This document shows, piece after piece, positions 1-8,722 of a DNA stretch of 64,000 nt. The stretch covers positions 1 to 64,000 of the forward strand of contig NZ_QJTK01000009.1 in assembly GCF_003217355.1 (NCBI RefSeq), read 5' to 3'. Positions within the stretch are counted from its first letter, which is position 1. Each line of letters opens with the position of its first letter. This stretch comes from Rhodobacter viridis (GTDB lineage: Bacteria > Pseudomonadota > Alphaproteobacteria > Rhodobacterales > Rhodobacteraceae). A program made the position numbers and the translations under genes. Below the pieces are notes generated by a model, which had not been told where the DNA came from, ran no database searches, and was given only the letters and a program-made list of their open reading frames with translations.

Positions 1-2
1 AC

Positions 3-113
3 GCGCTTGCGGGCGGGCTGGTAGCCTTTGCGGCGCGGGCCGGGGCGATCGTCTTCGGCTGGACGCTGCCCGCCTATCGCGCCCGCGCCGGACGCCCGAC
101 CGATCCGCGCTGA
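3..113 (+). CDS. C-terminal end of a TRIC/UPF0126-like membrane protein (partial)
   Basis: Only the last 36 codons are in the window; the gene enters from the left and stops with TGA at 111-113. The visible peptide is a hydrophobic Gly/Ala-rich helix containing AGAIVFGWTLP and then a short basic tail (YRARAGRPTDPR). UPF0126/TRIC-family trimeric intracellular cation channels end in the same way, with a last helix followed by a W-x-LP motif and a basic tail. The assignment rests on this short similarity alone; another polytopic membrane protein is possible. Confidence 0.5.
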   Translation, partial: ALAGGLVAFAARAGAIVFGWTLPAYRARAGRPTDPR

Positions 114-138
114 GCCCCGGCCAGTCGTGATACGAAAA

Positions 139-164
139 GCCCGCCCCGATCACTCGGGACGGGC
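139..164 (-). terminator. Intrinsic terminator of the M20 amidohydrolase gene
   Basis: GCCCG-C-CCCGA (139-149) pairs with TCGGG-A-CGGGC (154-164) around a TCAC loop. Read on the minus strand the stem is followed by CTTTTCG, a short U-run, 22 bases past the stop codon of the amidohydrolase gene. Confidence 0.7.
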
Positions 165-185
165 GCTGCGCGGGAAGGGACAGTC

Positions 186-1346
186 TCAGCGCAGCGTGGC
201 TTCGGTCAGCGCCACCCAATAGGCGGCGCCGATCGGCAGGATCTCGGGGTCGAGCACATATTCGGGGTGATGCACGAATTTCGTGTCGCCATTGCCCAGG
301 AAGCAATAGGTGCCCTTGCACTTTTGCAGCATGAAGGCGAAATCCTCGGAGCCGAGATAGGTCGGGCCTTTGTCGATCACATTGTCCGTGCCAAAGGCGG
401 CGCGGGCGATGGCAGCGGCCTTGCGGGTTTCCTCGGGGTCGTTGGTCAGCACTGCCCCCGGCACGCCCTCGCGAATTTCGGCGCTGCAGCCGAAGGACTC
501 GCACTGGCGCGCCACCAGACGCCGGACATTTCCCAAAACGACGGCCCGATCCTGCGGCGTGGTGGTGCGGATCGAGAGCCGCAGCACTGCGCTTTGCGCG
601 ATGACATTGCCCGCTTGCCCCGCCTGAAACGCCCCCACCGTGACGACAGCACTATGGGAGGGCGCCACATTGCGCGCCACCACCGTCTGCAACGCCATCA
701 CCAGCGACGCCCCCGCCACGACCGGATCGATCGCCAGTTCGGGAAAGGCGCCGTGGCCGCCCTTGCCGGTGATCTCCACCTCCCAGTTGTCGACCGCAGC
801 CATCGTGTCGCCTTCGGTGAAGTAGAGCTTGCCCTTTTCGAGCCCCGGCATGTTGTGCATCCCGAAGACCGCATCGACCGGGAAGCGCTCGAACAGACCA
901 TCGGCGATCATCGCCGGGCCGCCCTGCATCGTCTCCTCGCCGGGTTGGAAGATCATCCGCACCGTGCCGTTGAAATTGCGCGTCTCGGACAGGTATTGCG
1001 CTGCGCCCAAGAGCATCGCGGTATGGCCGTCATGGCCGCACAGATGCGCCCGGCCGGGGATCTGCGATTTCCAGGGCAGGTCGTTCACCTCCTGGATCGG
1101 CAGGGCGTCGAAATCGGCGCGCAGCCCGATGGCCTTGCCGCCCTTGCCCGAGGTGATCGAGGCGACGATGCCGTGCCCGCCGACGCCGGTGACGACCTCG
1201 ACGCCGGGAAAGCTGTGCAAGGTGTCGGCGATGAAGGCGGCGGTGCGCTCTTCCTGCATCGAGAGTTCGGGGGTGCGGTGCAGATGGGCGAACCAGGTTT
1301 CCATCAAGGATTTGTCCTGTTCGAGCCGGGTGATGATGGCGTTCAT
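186..1346 (-). CDS. M20-family metallo-amidohydrolase (hippurate hydrolase/aminoacylase-like)
   Basis: 386 residues. Family members are cytoplasmic binuclear metal hydrolases that cleave N-acyl amino acids or amides. The metal-ligand motif C-G-H-D-G-H lies at residues 103-108, the catalytic E-E pair at 137-138 (PGEE) and a further ligand His at about 164 (GMHNMPG), so the active site is complete. The ATG at 1346 was chosen because AGGAG sits seven bases upstream on the minus strand; a longer open frame lacks a ribosome site. It lies 63 bases downstream of an MFS exporter gene on the same strand and is probably cotranscribed with it, under the divergent MarR regulator. The real substrate cannot be read from sequence; an export-plus-deacylation role is inference. 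Confidence 0.88.
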   Translation of the reverse strand: MNAIITRLEQDKSLMETWFAHLHRTPELSMQEERTAAFIADTLHSFPGVEVVTGVGGHGIVASITSGKGGKAIGLRADFDALPIQEVNDLPWKSQIPGRAHLCGHDGHTAMLLGAAQYLSETRNFNGTVRMIFQPGEETMQGGPAMIADGLFERFPVDAVFGMHNMPGLEKGKLYFTEGDTMAAVDNWEVEITGKGGHGAFPELAIDPVVAGASLVMALQTVVARNVAPSHSAVVTVGAFQAGQAGNVIAQSAVLRLSIRTTTPQDRAVVLGNVRRLVARQCESFGCSAEIREGVPGAVLTNDPEETRKAAAIARAAFGTDNVIDKGPTYLGSEDFAFMLQKCKGTYCFLGNGDTKFVHHPEYVLDPEILPIGAAYWVALTEATLR

Positions 1347-1409
1347 GTCACGCTCCTGTAAGGCGGTTTCGGGGTGCTCCCGCCAGCCGTCCGGCGGGGG
1401 CAAAGGCGG

Positions 1410-2870
1410 TCAGGCGGTTGCTTTCTTGCCCGCCGGGATCGTCAGCAGGATGCTGAGGATGGCGACGAGGACCAGCATCAGGTTGAACCCGAGCGCGACC
1501 AGCGCGGCTTCGCGGATGGCGACGTTGTCCTGCCGCCCGACGAAGGTGATCACGCCCTGCATCCACTGCACCGAGGCGTCATTGGCGCTGAGTGCGGTGA
1601 AGATCGCCGCCGAGATCGCCACACCGAAGGAGCCACCGAGCGACGAGGCCATCTTGTAGATGCCCGCCCCGGCCGCCGCCTGATCATCGGGCAGGTTCGA
1701 CAGCGCCGCATCGGTCGAGGGGGTGGCGTAGAAGGCAAGACCAAGGCCAAGCAGGATGTAGGAAATCACGGCGAGGATGCGGTATTGGTCGAGCATCAGG
1801 TTCGTCGGCAGCAGCAGCGCGATCGACAGGCCCGAGATCAGGCAGGCCCAGAGCATCGGCTTGCGCGAACCGAAGCGTTGCAGAAGCTTTTCGCCGACCC
1901 GGATGAAGGCGACGATGGTGATCGCATAGCCGAGCGTCAGCATGCCCGCCGCCTGCGCCGTCAGCCCGCCACCGAGTTGCAGGAGCATCATCGAGACGAT
2001 GATCATGCCCGCGATGCCATTGAGCAGGAAGTTGGAGATCGTCGCCCCGGTATAGATCCGGTTGGAAAACAGCTTGAAGTTGACGAAAGGCGCGTTCGAG
2101 CGGGTTTCCAGCAGGAAGAAGATCACGCCAAACACCACCGCGACAACAGCGAGGCCAAGCGTCAGCGGATCGGTCCAGCCGATTTTCGAGCCCTGCGTCG
2201 CGACGATCTGCAACGCGACCATGCTGATCAGGAAGGTGACCAAGCCCTTGAAGTCGAACTTGTAGCTGCCCTTGGCCTCGGCCTTGCACTCGGGGGTGCC
2301 GCGCACCATCAGCATGCCGACGAGCGAGACGACGGCCGAGATGATGAAGATCCAGCGCCAGCCGACGTTCGAGGCCATCAGCCCGCCAAAGAGCGCGGCA
2401 AAGCCTGATCCGCCCCAAGACCCCATCGACCACAGGCTGATCGCCCGCTGCCGCGCCGCGCCCTCCCAATAGGTTTTCACCAGCGCGAGGCTTGAAGACA
2501 TGATGAAGGCCGCCGACAGCCCTTGGGCGATGCGGCCGAACATCAGGAAGGTGCTGCCCGAGGCGCCCGTGGGGGCAAAACCCACGAGGAGCGAGCCGAG
2601 GATCGACAGCACGAAGCCCCACATCACCATGCGGACGCGGCCGACCCGGTCGGCGAGGCCGCCGACGACGACGATGAAGATGCCGGAAAACAGCGCCGTG
2701 ATCGACACGGCGATGTTCATCAGGCTTTGTTCGATCTGCAGATCGGCCGCCATCTGCGGCGCGATGTTGAGCGTGGTCTGGGCAAACAGCCAGAAGGCCA
2801 GAACGCCCATGATGATCCCGAACAGGAGCCTGTCGGTCCCCTGATAGGAGGATTTGGATGTGTCAGACAT
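1410..2870 (-). CDS. MFS transporter, DHA2-type (14-helix drug:H+ antiporter-like)
   Basis: 486 residues, the usual length of 14-span DHA2 exporters. MFS motif A is present as G-G-L-A-D-R-V-G-R-V-R (70-80), and the region around GRIAQGLSAAF is the conserved helix 4-5 segment of this family. Hydrophobic helices run almost the full length. The start at 2870 (MSDTSKS) is preceded by AAAGGA; the open frame extends further upstream but across the promoter. The gene is divergent from a MarR gene with a palindrome between them, the common arrangement for a substrate-induced efflux pump. The exported compound is unknown; the cotranscribed M20 hydrolase suggests an acylated amino acid or aromatic amide, which is inference. 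Confidence 0.85.
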   Translation of the reverse strand: MSDTSKSSYQGTDRLLFGIIMGVLAFWLFAQTTLNIAPQMAADLQIEQSLMNIAVSITALFSGIFIVVVGGLADRVGRVRMVMWGFVLSILGSLLVGFAPTGASGSTFLMFGRIAQGLSAAFIMSSSLALVKTYWEGAARQRAISLWSMGSWGGSGFAALFGGLMASNVGWRWIFIISAVVSLVGMLMVRGTPECKAEAKGSYKFDFKGLVTFLISMVALQIVATQGSKIGWTDPLTLGLAVVAVVFGVIFFLLETRSNAPFVNFKLFSNRIYTGATISNFLLNGIAGMIIVSMMLLQLGGGLTAQAAGMLTLGYAITIVAFIRVGEKLLQRFGSRKPMLWACLISGLSIALLLPTNLMLDQYRILAVISYILLGLGLAFYATPSTDAALSNLPDDQAAAGAGIYKMASSLGGSFGVAISAAIFTALSANDASVQWMQGVITFVGRQDNVAIREAALVALGFNLMLVLVAILSILLTIPAGKKATA

Positions 2871-2982
2871 CTCGGTGGTCCTTTGGAAAGCGCGAGGGGC
2901 GCATGAACAAGGCGAGGTCTCGCGGCAGGGGCGGGAGGAACGACTCGGGTCACCTGCTTGCCTCTGCGCGCAATATACAATA

Positions 2983-2997
2983 GTTGCTTCTTGCAAC
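2983..2997. promoter_or_regulatory. Palindrome in the MFS/MarR divergent promoter, likely MarR operator
   Basis: GTTGC-TTCTT-GCAAC is a perfect inverted repeat in an AT-richer patch between the divergent start codons (2870 and 3121). MarR dimers bind palindromes of this size and commonly autoregulate; the assignment to this MarR protein is inference from position. Confidence 0.6.
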
Positions 2998-3120
2998 AAG
3001 TGAAAAATGCAAGCGAAACTCGAGACCGTTGACCCGGGCAATGGTTGCAATTTCCGCCCTCCTCGCCCACCTTGAGGCCATCGGCACGACCTGCCCGGCG
3101 CCGCAGAAGGATCACGGACC

Positions 3121-3600
3121 ATGGAAAAACCCTTTTCGCGCGAACGGCTGACGTTCCGGCTCGACATGCTGGCGAAGGAGTCGATCGATGCGAACGACGG
3201 GATCTTTCAGCATCAGCTGGGGCTGAGCATCCGCGAGGTCCGGGCGCTGCGGATCATTCACGACCACGCCGGGCTGACCTTCGTCGATCTGGTGCAGATG
3301 GCGGATCTGGAACGGACGCTGACCTCGCGGATCATCCAGAGCCTGATCAAGCAGGGGCTGGTGCGGCGCGAGAACGACGAAAACGATGCGCGCAAGTTCC
3401 GGCTCTATCCGACCGAGGCAGGCAGCCGCAAACGCGAGGCGGCCGGGCGACTGTCTGAGGCGCTCGAAAAGCTGCTGGTGGCGCCGCTGAGCCCCGAGGA
3501 ACTGGTGCAGCTTGACGATCTTCTGGCGCGTCTGGCGGTCTGGGTCCGCGCCAGGGACTACCACGACCAGCTTGCCACGTTCAGCGAAACCGAAAGCTGA
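3121..3600 (+). CDS. MarR-family transcriptional regulator
   Basis: 159 residues, typical MarR length. A winged helix-turn-helix spans roughly residues 35-100: helix pair LSIREVRALRII, recognition helix region LTSRIIQSLIKQGLVRR, then the wing with the family D-x-R signature (ENDENDARKFRLY, about 84-96). N- and C-terminal helices would form the dimer interface. MarR proteins are small-ligand-responsive repressors. The gene is divergent from the DHA2 exporter and M20 hydrolase, with a palindrome between, so it most likely controls both. The ligand is unknown. Confidence 0.88.
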   Translation: MEKPFSRERLTFRLDMLAKESIDANDGIFQHQLGLSIREVRALRIIHDHAGLTFVDLVQMADLERTLTSRIIQSLIKQGLVRRENDENDARKFRLYPTEAGSRKREAAGRLSEALEKLLVAPLSPEELVQLDDLLARLAVWVRARDYHDQLATFSETES

Positions 3601-3702
3601 CCCGACGCGCGCGCCGACCTGCCCGCCAGCCGACGCTGCGCGGTTGCCCCTGCGGCTGCGGCGGTTTCACGCGCGCAAACCGAGATAACCCTCTGCGCAG
3701 AA

Positions 3703-3869
3703 ACACCCTCCGTCTCGGATCAGGCCTCCGCCAGCCGCGCCGGAGGGTGTGGTGAAACGCCGGGTTGAACTTCGATCTGCTGCGGACTTACGAGGGGGGG
3801 CGAACACAGCACAAGATCCCGGCAACGCGACCCGCGCTGCACACCCGCGCGTCTTTTCGTCGAAGACGC
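3703..3869 (+). promoter_or_regulatory. Structured leader upstream of the AGCS symporter gene
   Basis: The 299-base gap 3601-3899 holds no convincing gene. It contains a perfect 10-bp stem, ACACCCTCCG (3703-3712) with CGGAGGGTGT (3741-3750), enclosing 28 bases, and a second hairpin, GCGTCTT (3849-3855) with AAGACGC (3863-3869), about 30 bases before the start codon. Neither is followed by a U-run, so they are not simple terminators. A regulatory 5' UTR is possible; no known riboswitch class is recognisable. Confidence 0.35.
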
Positions 3870-3899
3870 TGGTGCGAGGGACAGAGAGGAGACTGGCGT

Positions 3900-5258
3900 T
3901 TGGAACTGATTCATAACTTCTTCGAGTGGCTGAACGGGATCGTCTGGGGCGTTCCGATGATCGTCCTGATCATCGGCACAGGCTTTTACCTGCAGATCCG
4001 TCTGGGCTTCATGCCGATCCGCAAGCTGATCTACGGCTTCCGGATGATCTGGAAAAGCCGCACCCCCGGCGCGGAGTCGGAAGGGGAAATCACCCCCTAT
4101 GCGGCGCTGATGACCGCGCTTTCGGCCACCATCGGCACCGGCAATATCGCGGGCGTCGCCACCGCCATTGCGGTCGGCGGCCCGGGGGCGCTCTTTTGGA
4201 TGTGGGTCACCGCCTTTGTCGGCATGGCAACGAAATATGCCGAGGTCGTCGTCGCGGTGAAATACCGCGAGGTGGACGACAAGGGCGAGCACATCGGCGG
4301 TCCGATGTTCGCGATCAAGAACGGGCTGGGCAAGAACTGGGCCTGGCTCGCCACGGCCTTCGCCTTCTTCGGCGGGCTTGCGGGCTTTGGCATCGGCAAC
4401 ATGGTGCAGGCGAACGGCATCGCGAGCGCGGTGCAGAACTCCTTCGGCATTGCGCCCTGGATCTCGGGCATCGTGATGATGGCCCTCACCGGTCTCGTCG
4501 TTCTGGGCGGGATCAAGCGCATCGGCGCGGTGGCCGAAAAGGTCGTGCCCTTCATGGCGATCGTCTATCTGGTTTGCGTGGGCGTCGTGCTGGTGGTCTT
4601 TGCCGAAAATATCCCCTCGGCCTTTGCCACCGTGATCTCCGATGCCTTCACCGGCACGGCGGCGGCGGGCGGCTTCCTTGGCTCGACCATCCTGATGGCG
4701 ATGCAAAAGGGTGTGGCGCGGGGCATCTTCTCGAACGAGGCGGGGCTGGGCACCGCGGGCATCGCGCAGGCCTCGGGCTCGACCTCGAACCCGGTGTTTT
4801 CGGGCGTGATCGGGATGATGGGAACCTTCATCGACACGATCATCATCTGCACGCTGACGGGTCTGGCGATCATGGTCACCGGCGTCTGGACGAATGGCGA
4901 GACCGGGGCGATGCTCTCCTCCTCGGCCTTCGAGGCGGCGATGCCGGGCTATGGCAAATATCTGCTGACGATCTGCCTTGCGCTCTTTGCCTTCACCACC
5001 ATCCTTGGCTGGGCCTATTACGCCGAGAAATGCTGGGAATTCCTGCTCGGCACGATCAGCGAAAAGCCGTTCCGGGTGCTTTGGACCATCGCGGTCTTCT
5101 TCGGCGCGACGCTGAGCCTCGATTTCGCCTGGCTGGTCGCCGATACGCTCAACGCGCTGATGGCGATCCCGAACCTGATTGCGCTGCTTCTTCTCTCGCC
5201 GGTCATCGTCAAGCTGACGCGAGAGTACTTCGCCCCCGGCGGCGAAGGCGGGAACTGA
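3900..5258 (+). CDS. Alanine/glycine:cation symporter (AGCS family)
   Basis: 452 residues, normal for AGCS sodium- or proton-coupled alanine/glycine symporters of the inner membrane. Family landmarks are TGNIAGVATA (about 80-89), GPGALFWMWV followed by GMATKYAE (about 95-114), and a conserved SNEAGLGTAGIAQA segment in the second half. The start is taken as TTG at 3900 because GAGAGGAG lies eight bases upstream and the protein then begins directly before the first helix; an ATG at 3765 in frame has no comparable ribosome site and would add 45 non-homologous-looking residues. The gene follows a hairpin-rich leader, hinting at mRNA-level control. Substrate specificity between alanine, glycine and D-alanine cannot be decided. 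Confidence 0.9.
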   Translation: MELIHNFFEWLNGIVWGVPMIVLIIGTGFYLQIRLGFMPIRKLIYGFRMIWKSRTPGAESEGEITPYAALMTALSATIGTGNIAGVATAIAVGGPGALFWMWVTAFVGMATKYAEVVVAVKYREVDDKGEHIGGPMFAIKNGLGKNWAWLATAFAFFGGLAGFGIGNMVQANGIASAVQNSFGIAPWISGIVMMALTGLVVLGGIKRIGAVAEKVVPFMAIVYLVCVGVVLVVFAENIPSAFATVISDAFTGTAAAGGFLGSTILMAMQKGVARGIFSNEAGLGTAGIAQASGSTSNPVFSGVIGMMGTFIDTIIICTLTGLAIMVTGVWTNGETGAMLSSSAFEAAMPGYGKYLLTICLALFAFTTILGWAYYAEKCWEFLLGTISEKPFRVLWTIAVFFGATLSLDFAWLVADTLNALMAIPNLIALLLLSPVIVKLTREYFAPGGEGGN

Positions 5259-5364
5259 CACAACGTGCCGGGGCGTCCAGTCGGATGCCCCGGCCGACAT
5301 TTCTGACGCGGCAGGCCCCACCTCGGGCAGGCGAGATCGCGCGGATGATGAGCCACACGGGCGG

Positions 5365-6603
5365 CTAGGCCAGCCTGCGCGCGGCGATCCAGCTTGCCGC
5401 CGCCATGGCGCCCGCGGTGGCAAGGCAAAGCGCCAGCCCGCCGATCTGGTAGCTCAGGCCCGACAAAAGCGTGCCGATGAGCCGCCCCGCCGCATTGGCC
5501 ATGTAGTAAAAGCCGACATCGCGGGTGATCCGCCGCGCGTCGCCAAAGGCGAGGATCAGGTAGGAATGCACCGAGGAATTGATGGCGAAGACGAAGCCGA
5601 AGGCGAGAAGCCCGATGAGGATCGTTGCGGTCAACCACGGGGCGGGCGCGGGGGCGATCAGCACGGCGAGGGCAAGCACGAAGGGGATCGGAACGAGATA
5701 GCCCGCCCAAGCGATGGCTTTTGCGGTGATGGCGGGTTCTGGCTGGGATTTCGCGCCCAGAAGCCGGGGGGCAAAGGCCTGCACCGCGCCATAGGCGATG
5801 ATCCAGAGCGCCATGATACCGCCGGTGAGAAAGAACGCCTCGCGTCGGCCCTCGGCCGTGCCATCGGACAGAACCGCTTGGAAATAGACCGGAAGGCCGA
5901 CGACGAACCAGACATCGCGAGCGCCGAAGAGAAACATCCGGGCCAGCGAGAGCCGGTTCACCTGCGGGTTTTGCGATCGCCAGCCGCCCCAACTGTCTTC
6001 GGATTTCATCCGCCCCGGCAGGCCTGCGGGCAGAAAGGCCACGACCGCGATCAGGATCAGGGCCAGCAGAACCGCCATGCCCCAAATCGCCGGTTTGAAA
6101 CCGACAAGCGCCAAGAGCGCGGCGCCCAGGAAGAATCCGAGCCCCTTCACCGCGTTCTTTGATCCGGTGAGCGCCGCGACCCAGCGGAACAACCCGCTCT
6201 CCCCCGTTGGCGCCAGCAGTTTCACCGCCGATTTTGACGACATCTTCGCCAGATCCTTGGCGACGCCCGAGACGCCCTGCACCGCCATCACGAACGTGAC
6301 CGAGGCGGGGATCGACCAGCCCGGATCGAGTTGGGCAAGTGCCACGAGAGCCGCCACCTGCAGGCCGAGCCCGCCATACAGCGTCGCGGCAAGTCCGAAG
6401 CGCGCCGCCAGCCAGCCCGCACCAAGATTGGTGGCGATGCCCGCGACTTCATAGAGCAGGAAGAGCCAGGCAAGCTGCAAGGCGCTGAAGCCCAGCCCGT
6501 TGAACTGCAGAAGCACCAGCATCCTGAGCGCGCCATCGCTGAGCATGAAGGCCCAATAGGCGGCGGTGACGGCGGCATAGGCGCGGATCGGATTGGCGCT
6601 CAC
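5365..6603 (-). CDS. arsJ: ArsJ, MFS exporter of 1-arseno-3-phosphoglycerate
   Basis: 412 residues with about twelve hydrophobic helices. ArsJ exports the unstable organoarsenical made when GAPDH uses arsenate instead of phosphate. The identification rests on the MFS fold and, strongly, on context: it directly follows a GAPDH gene and an ArsR-ArsC gene, the signature arsJ locus. The N-terminal segment after the start ([22 protein letters not shown]) is characteristic of ArsJ. The start is GTG at 6603, overlapping the GAPDH stop by four bases (GTGA), so the two are translationally coupled; an in-frame upstream extension would run far into GAPDH. Expected to be induced with the operon by arsenic. 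Confidence 0.85.
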   Translation of the reverse strand: MSANPIRAYAAVTAAYWAFMLSDGALRMLVLLQFNGLGFSALQLAWLFLLYEVAGIATNLGAGWLAARFGLAATLYGGLGLQVAALVALAQLDPGWSIPASVTFVMAVQGVSGVAKDLAKMSSKSAVKLLAPTGESGLFRWVAALTGSKNAVKGLGFFLGAALLALVGFKPAIWGMAVLLALILIAVVAFLPAGLPGRMKSEDSWGGWRSQNPQVNRLSLARMFLFGARDVWFVVGLPVYFQAVLSDGTAEGRREAFFLTGGIMALWIIAYGAVQAFAPRLLGAKSQPEPAITAKAIAWAGYLVPIPFVLALAVLIAPAPAPWLTATILIGLLAFGFVFAINSSVHSYLILAFGDARRITRDVGFYYMANAAGRLIGTLLSGLSYQIGGLALCLATAGAMAAASWIAARRLA

Positions 6604-7607
6604 AGTGACCCCGCCACCATCCGGGCGATATCGGCCAGACGGCAGACATAGCCCCATTCGTTGTCATACCAGGCGTAAAGCTTCAGTTGCGTGCCGTTCA
6701 CCACCATCGTCGACGGCCCGTCGATCACGGCCGAGCGCGGATCGTTGGTGAAATCCGACGATACCAGCGGCCGGGTCTCGAAGCCGAGAATGCCGCTCAG
6801 CGGCCCCTCGGCGGCGGTTTTGAGCAGGCCGTTCACCTCCTCAACCGTGGTCGCACGCTCAAGCTCGAAGACGCAATCGGTGAGCGAGGCGTTGAGCAGC
6901 GGCACCCGGACAGCGTGACCATTCAGCCGCCCCGTGAGCTCGGGATAGATCAGCGTGATCGCCGTGGCCGAACCGGTGGTGGTCGGGATCAGGTTCATCA
7001 GCGCAGACCGGGCGCGGCGCAGATCCTTGGCGGGGCGATCGACGATCGTCTGCGTGTTCGTCACATCATGCAGCGTGGTGATGGATCCGTGCTTGATCCC
7101 AAGGGCTTCGTGGATCACCTTGACCACCGGGGCAAGGCAGTTCGTGGTGCAGGACGCCGCCGTGATCAGCCGCTGGCTGCCATCGTAAAGCGTGTGATTG
7201 ACGCCATAGACAAGGTTCAGTGCGCCCTCGTCCTTCACCGGGGCCGAGACGACGACCTTGCGCACACCTGCATCGAAATAGGGTTCAAGCTTTGCCGCGG
7301 TTTTGAAATGGCCGGTGCAGTCGAGCACCAGATCGACGCCCATTTCGGCCAGCGGCAGGGCCTCGAGCCTCTTTTCCCGTGTCAGGGGGATGCGGTGTCC
7401 ATCGATCATCAGCGCGCCTTCGGAGGCCGCAGTGGGGGCCGACCAGCGGCCATGCACTGTGTCGAACTCGAGAAGCAGCGCATGGGTTTCCGCATCGCCC
7501 ACGGCGTCGTTCAAGAGCACGATCTCGGCCGCGTGGCCCAGATCGACCAGCCGCCGCAGCACGAGTTTTCCCATCCGGCCGAGGCCGTTGATCGCAATCC
7601 TCGCCAT
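6600..7607 (-). CDS. Phosphorylating glyceraldehyde-3-phosphate dehydrogenase of the ars operon
   Basis: 335 residues, full GAPDH length. The N-terminal Rossmann motif is INGLGRMG (7-14) where glycolytic enzymes have NGFGRIG; the catalytic cysteine is C153 in SCTTNCLAP and the catalytic His is probably H180 in LHDVTNTQT. In ars loci this enzyme converts glyceraldehyde-3-phosphate plus arsenate to 1-arseno-3-phosphoglycerate, which ArsJ exports. ATG 7607 is chosen over ATG 7613 because AAGGA is six bases from the former and abuts the latter. It starts two bases after the ArsR-ArsC stop and overlaps arsJ by four bases. It is probably not the main glycolytic enzyme, judged by its context and divergent motifs. 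Confidence 0.9.
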   Translation of the reverse strand: MARIAINGLGRMGKLVLRRLVDLGHAAEIVLLNDAVGDAETHALLLEFDTVHGRWSAPTAASEGALMIDGHRIPLTREKRLEALPLAEMGVDLVLDCTGHFKTAAKLEPYFDAGVRKVVVSAPVKDEGALNLVYGVNHTLYDGSQRLITAASCTTNCLAPVVKVIHEALGIKHGSITTLHDVTNTQTIVDRPAKDLRRARSALMNLIPTTTGSATAITLIYPELTGRLNGHAVRVPLLNASLTDCVFELERATTVEEVNGLLKTAAEGPLSGILGFETRPLVSSDFTNDPRSAVIDGPSTMVVNGTQLKLYAWYDNEWGYVCRLADIARMVAGSL

Positions 7608-7609
7608 GG

Positions 7610-8440
7610 TCATTCCTTTTCAAGCGCGATGCCGATCGCATCGACGCGGGTTTGCAGCGCAAGGCGGTCGAGCGTGCCGAAGGGCAGCGCGACAAAGGCG
7701 GCGATCCGGCGGCGCAGCGCGCCATAGGTTTGCGCGAAGACGAGCGCCCTTTCCGCCTCGGTGCCCACGGCCTTCACCGGGTCGGGCAGGCCCCAATGGC
7801 CGGTGATCGGCTGGCCGGGCCAGGGCGGGCACTCTTCGGCGGCGGCAGTGTCACAGACGGTGAAGACGAAATCCATCTGCGGCGCGGCGGGGCCCTGAAA
7901 CTCCGACAGATGTTTGGCGCGCAGGCCCCCGGTGTCATGGCCGTTGCGGGCCAGAACCTCGAGCGCGACGGGGTTGATCGAGGTTCCGGGCCTTGTGCCA
8001 GCCGAATGGGCGATGAACTTGCCCGCCCCCAGATCGCAGAGCAGCGCCTCGGCAAAGATCGAGCGGGCGGAGTTGCCCGAACAGATGAAAAGCACGTTGA
8101 AGGCAGTGTCGGACATGAGATTTGCCTTGTCAGGAAGGGCTTTGGGCATCAGGTCGGGACGAGCCCGGCCCAGATCGAGCGCGAGATAACCGATCAGGGA
8201 TTCGGTTTTCTGAAGGTCGACGGCATAGAACAGCGACCGCCCCTCGCGGCGCACCTGCACCAGCCCGCAAGCCATCAGGTCCGCCAGATGATGCGAGAGG
8301 GTGTTTTGCTTGATCCCCAGCGCGGCGGAAATCTCCGTCGGGCGCACGCCTTGCGGCGCAAAGCGCATGAGTAGCCGGAACACGGCAAGACGGCCGGGAT
8401 GGCCAAGGCAGGCGAAGGCGGGGGCGGCTGATCTTTCCAT
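7610..8440 (-). CDS. ArsR-ArsC fusion: HTH repressor joined to thiol-dependent arsenate reductase
   Basis: 276 residues in two domains. Residues 1-95 are an ArsR-type winged HTH ([22 protein letters not shown] at about 34-55). Residues 112-250 are a low-molecular-weight-phosphatase fold arsenate reductase with the P-loop C120-SGNSARS. Cysteines C196 and C204 fall where thioredoxin-coupled ArsC enzymes have their second and third redox cysteines. The classical ArsR metal-site motif ELCVC is absent; C11 and C58 are candidate As(III) ligands. No separate arsC or arsenite pump is visible in the window. The start codon lies inside the operator palindrome and has no Shine-Dalgarno sequence, so translation is probably leaderless. 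Confidence 0.9.
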   Translation of the reverse strand: MERSAAPAFACLGHPGRLAVFRLLMRFAPQGVRPTEISAALGIKQNTLSHHLADLMACGLVQVRREGRSLFYAVDLQKTESLIGYLALDLGRARPDLMPKALPDKANLMSDTAFNVLFICSGNSARSIFAEALLCDLGAGKFIAHSAGTRPGTSINPVALEVLARNGHDTGGLRAKHLSEFQGPAAPQMDFVFTVCDTAAAEECPPWPGQPITGHWGLPDPVKAVGTEAERALVFAQTYGALRRRIAAFVALPFGTLDRLALQTRVDAIGIALEKE

Positions 8441-8475
8441 AATTTATGAATTATGGATTGAATGAAGGATGTCCA
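8437..8475 (-). promoter_or_regulatory. ars promoter with operator palindrome overlapping the start codon
   Basis: CCATAATT (8437-8444) and AATTATGG (8449-8456) form a perfect 8-bp inverted repeat around TATG, and the ATG of the fusion gene (8440-8438 on the minus strand) is part of it. A TGGACA -35-like hexamer lies at 8475-8470 and a TAATTC -10-like hexamer at 8453-8448, 16 bases apart. This puts the transcription start at or one base before the ATG. Confidence 0.65.
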
Positions 8476-8654
8476 GTGAAGCTTTGATGACAGCCCCGAC
8501 TTGCAAGACCGTGGCCAAGCCAGCCTATCGCACCATCGATGCAGGCAATGGCACGCGCACGCCATTGCGGCGGCGGTTGGGATCTGGCTCTCGTATAGGC
8601 GCCGTTGTCACGGCAACGCGCGGCCAACCGCGCCGGTGGCGGCGGGCCACACCG

Positions 8655-8685
8655 CAGCGGATCTGCTCAGGGAGCAGACCCGCTG
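8655..8685. terminator. Long hairpin between ars operon promoter and acyl-CoA synthetase
   Basis: CAGCGGATCTGCTC (8655-8668) pairs with GAGCAGACCCGCTG (8672-8685) with one G-T or A-C wobble and an AGG loop. A T-rich run (ATTTCTTCTT) follows on the plus strand; the only adjacent gene end is the minus-strand acyl-CoA synthetase at 8723, so it may act in that direction. The rest of 8476-8722 shows no gene. Confidence 0.5.
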
Positions 8686-8722
8686 ATTTCTTCTTGGCCC
8701 AAATACGCCCTGTCGCGGCCGG

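Noticed and set aside
3876-3899. GGACAGAG upstream of the AGCS symporter, resembling the 3' end of a glycine riboswitch
   Set aside because: The rest of the glycine aptamer consensus (the GCGCCGAAGG-like core and the second conserved strand) is absent; the motif overlaps the ribosome binding region by chance.
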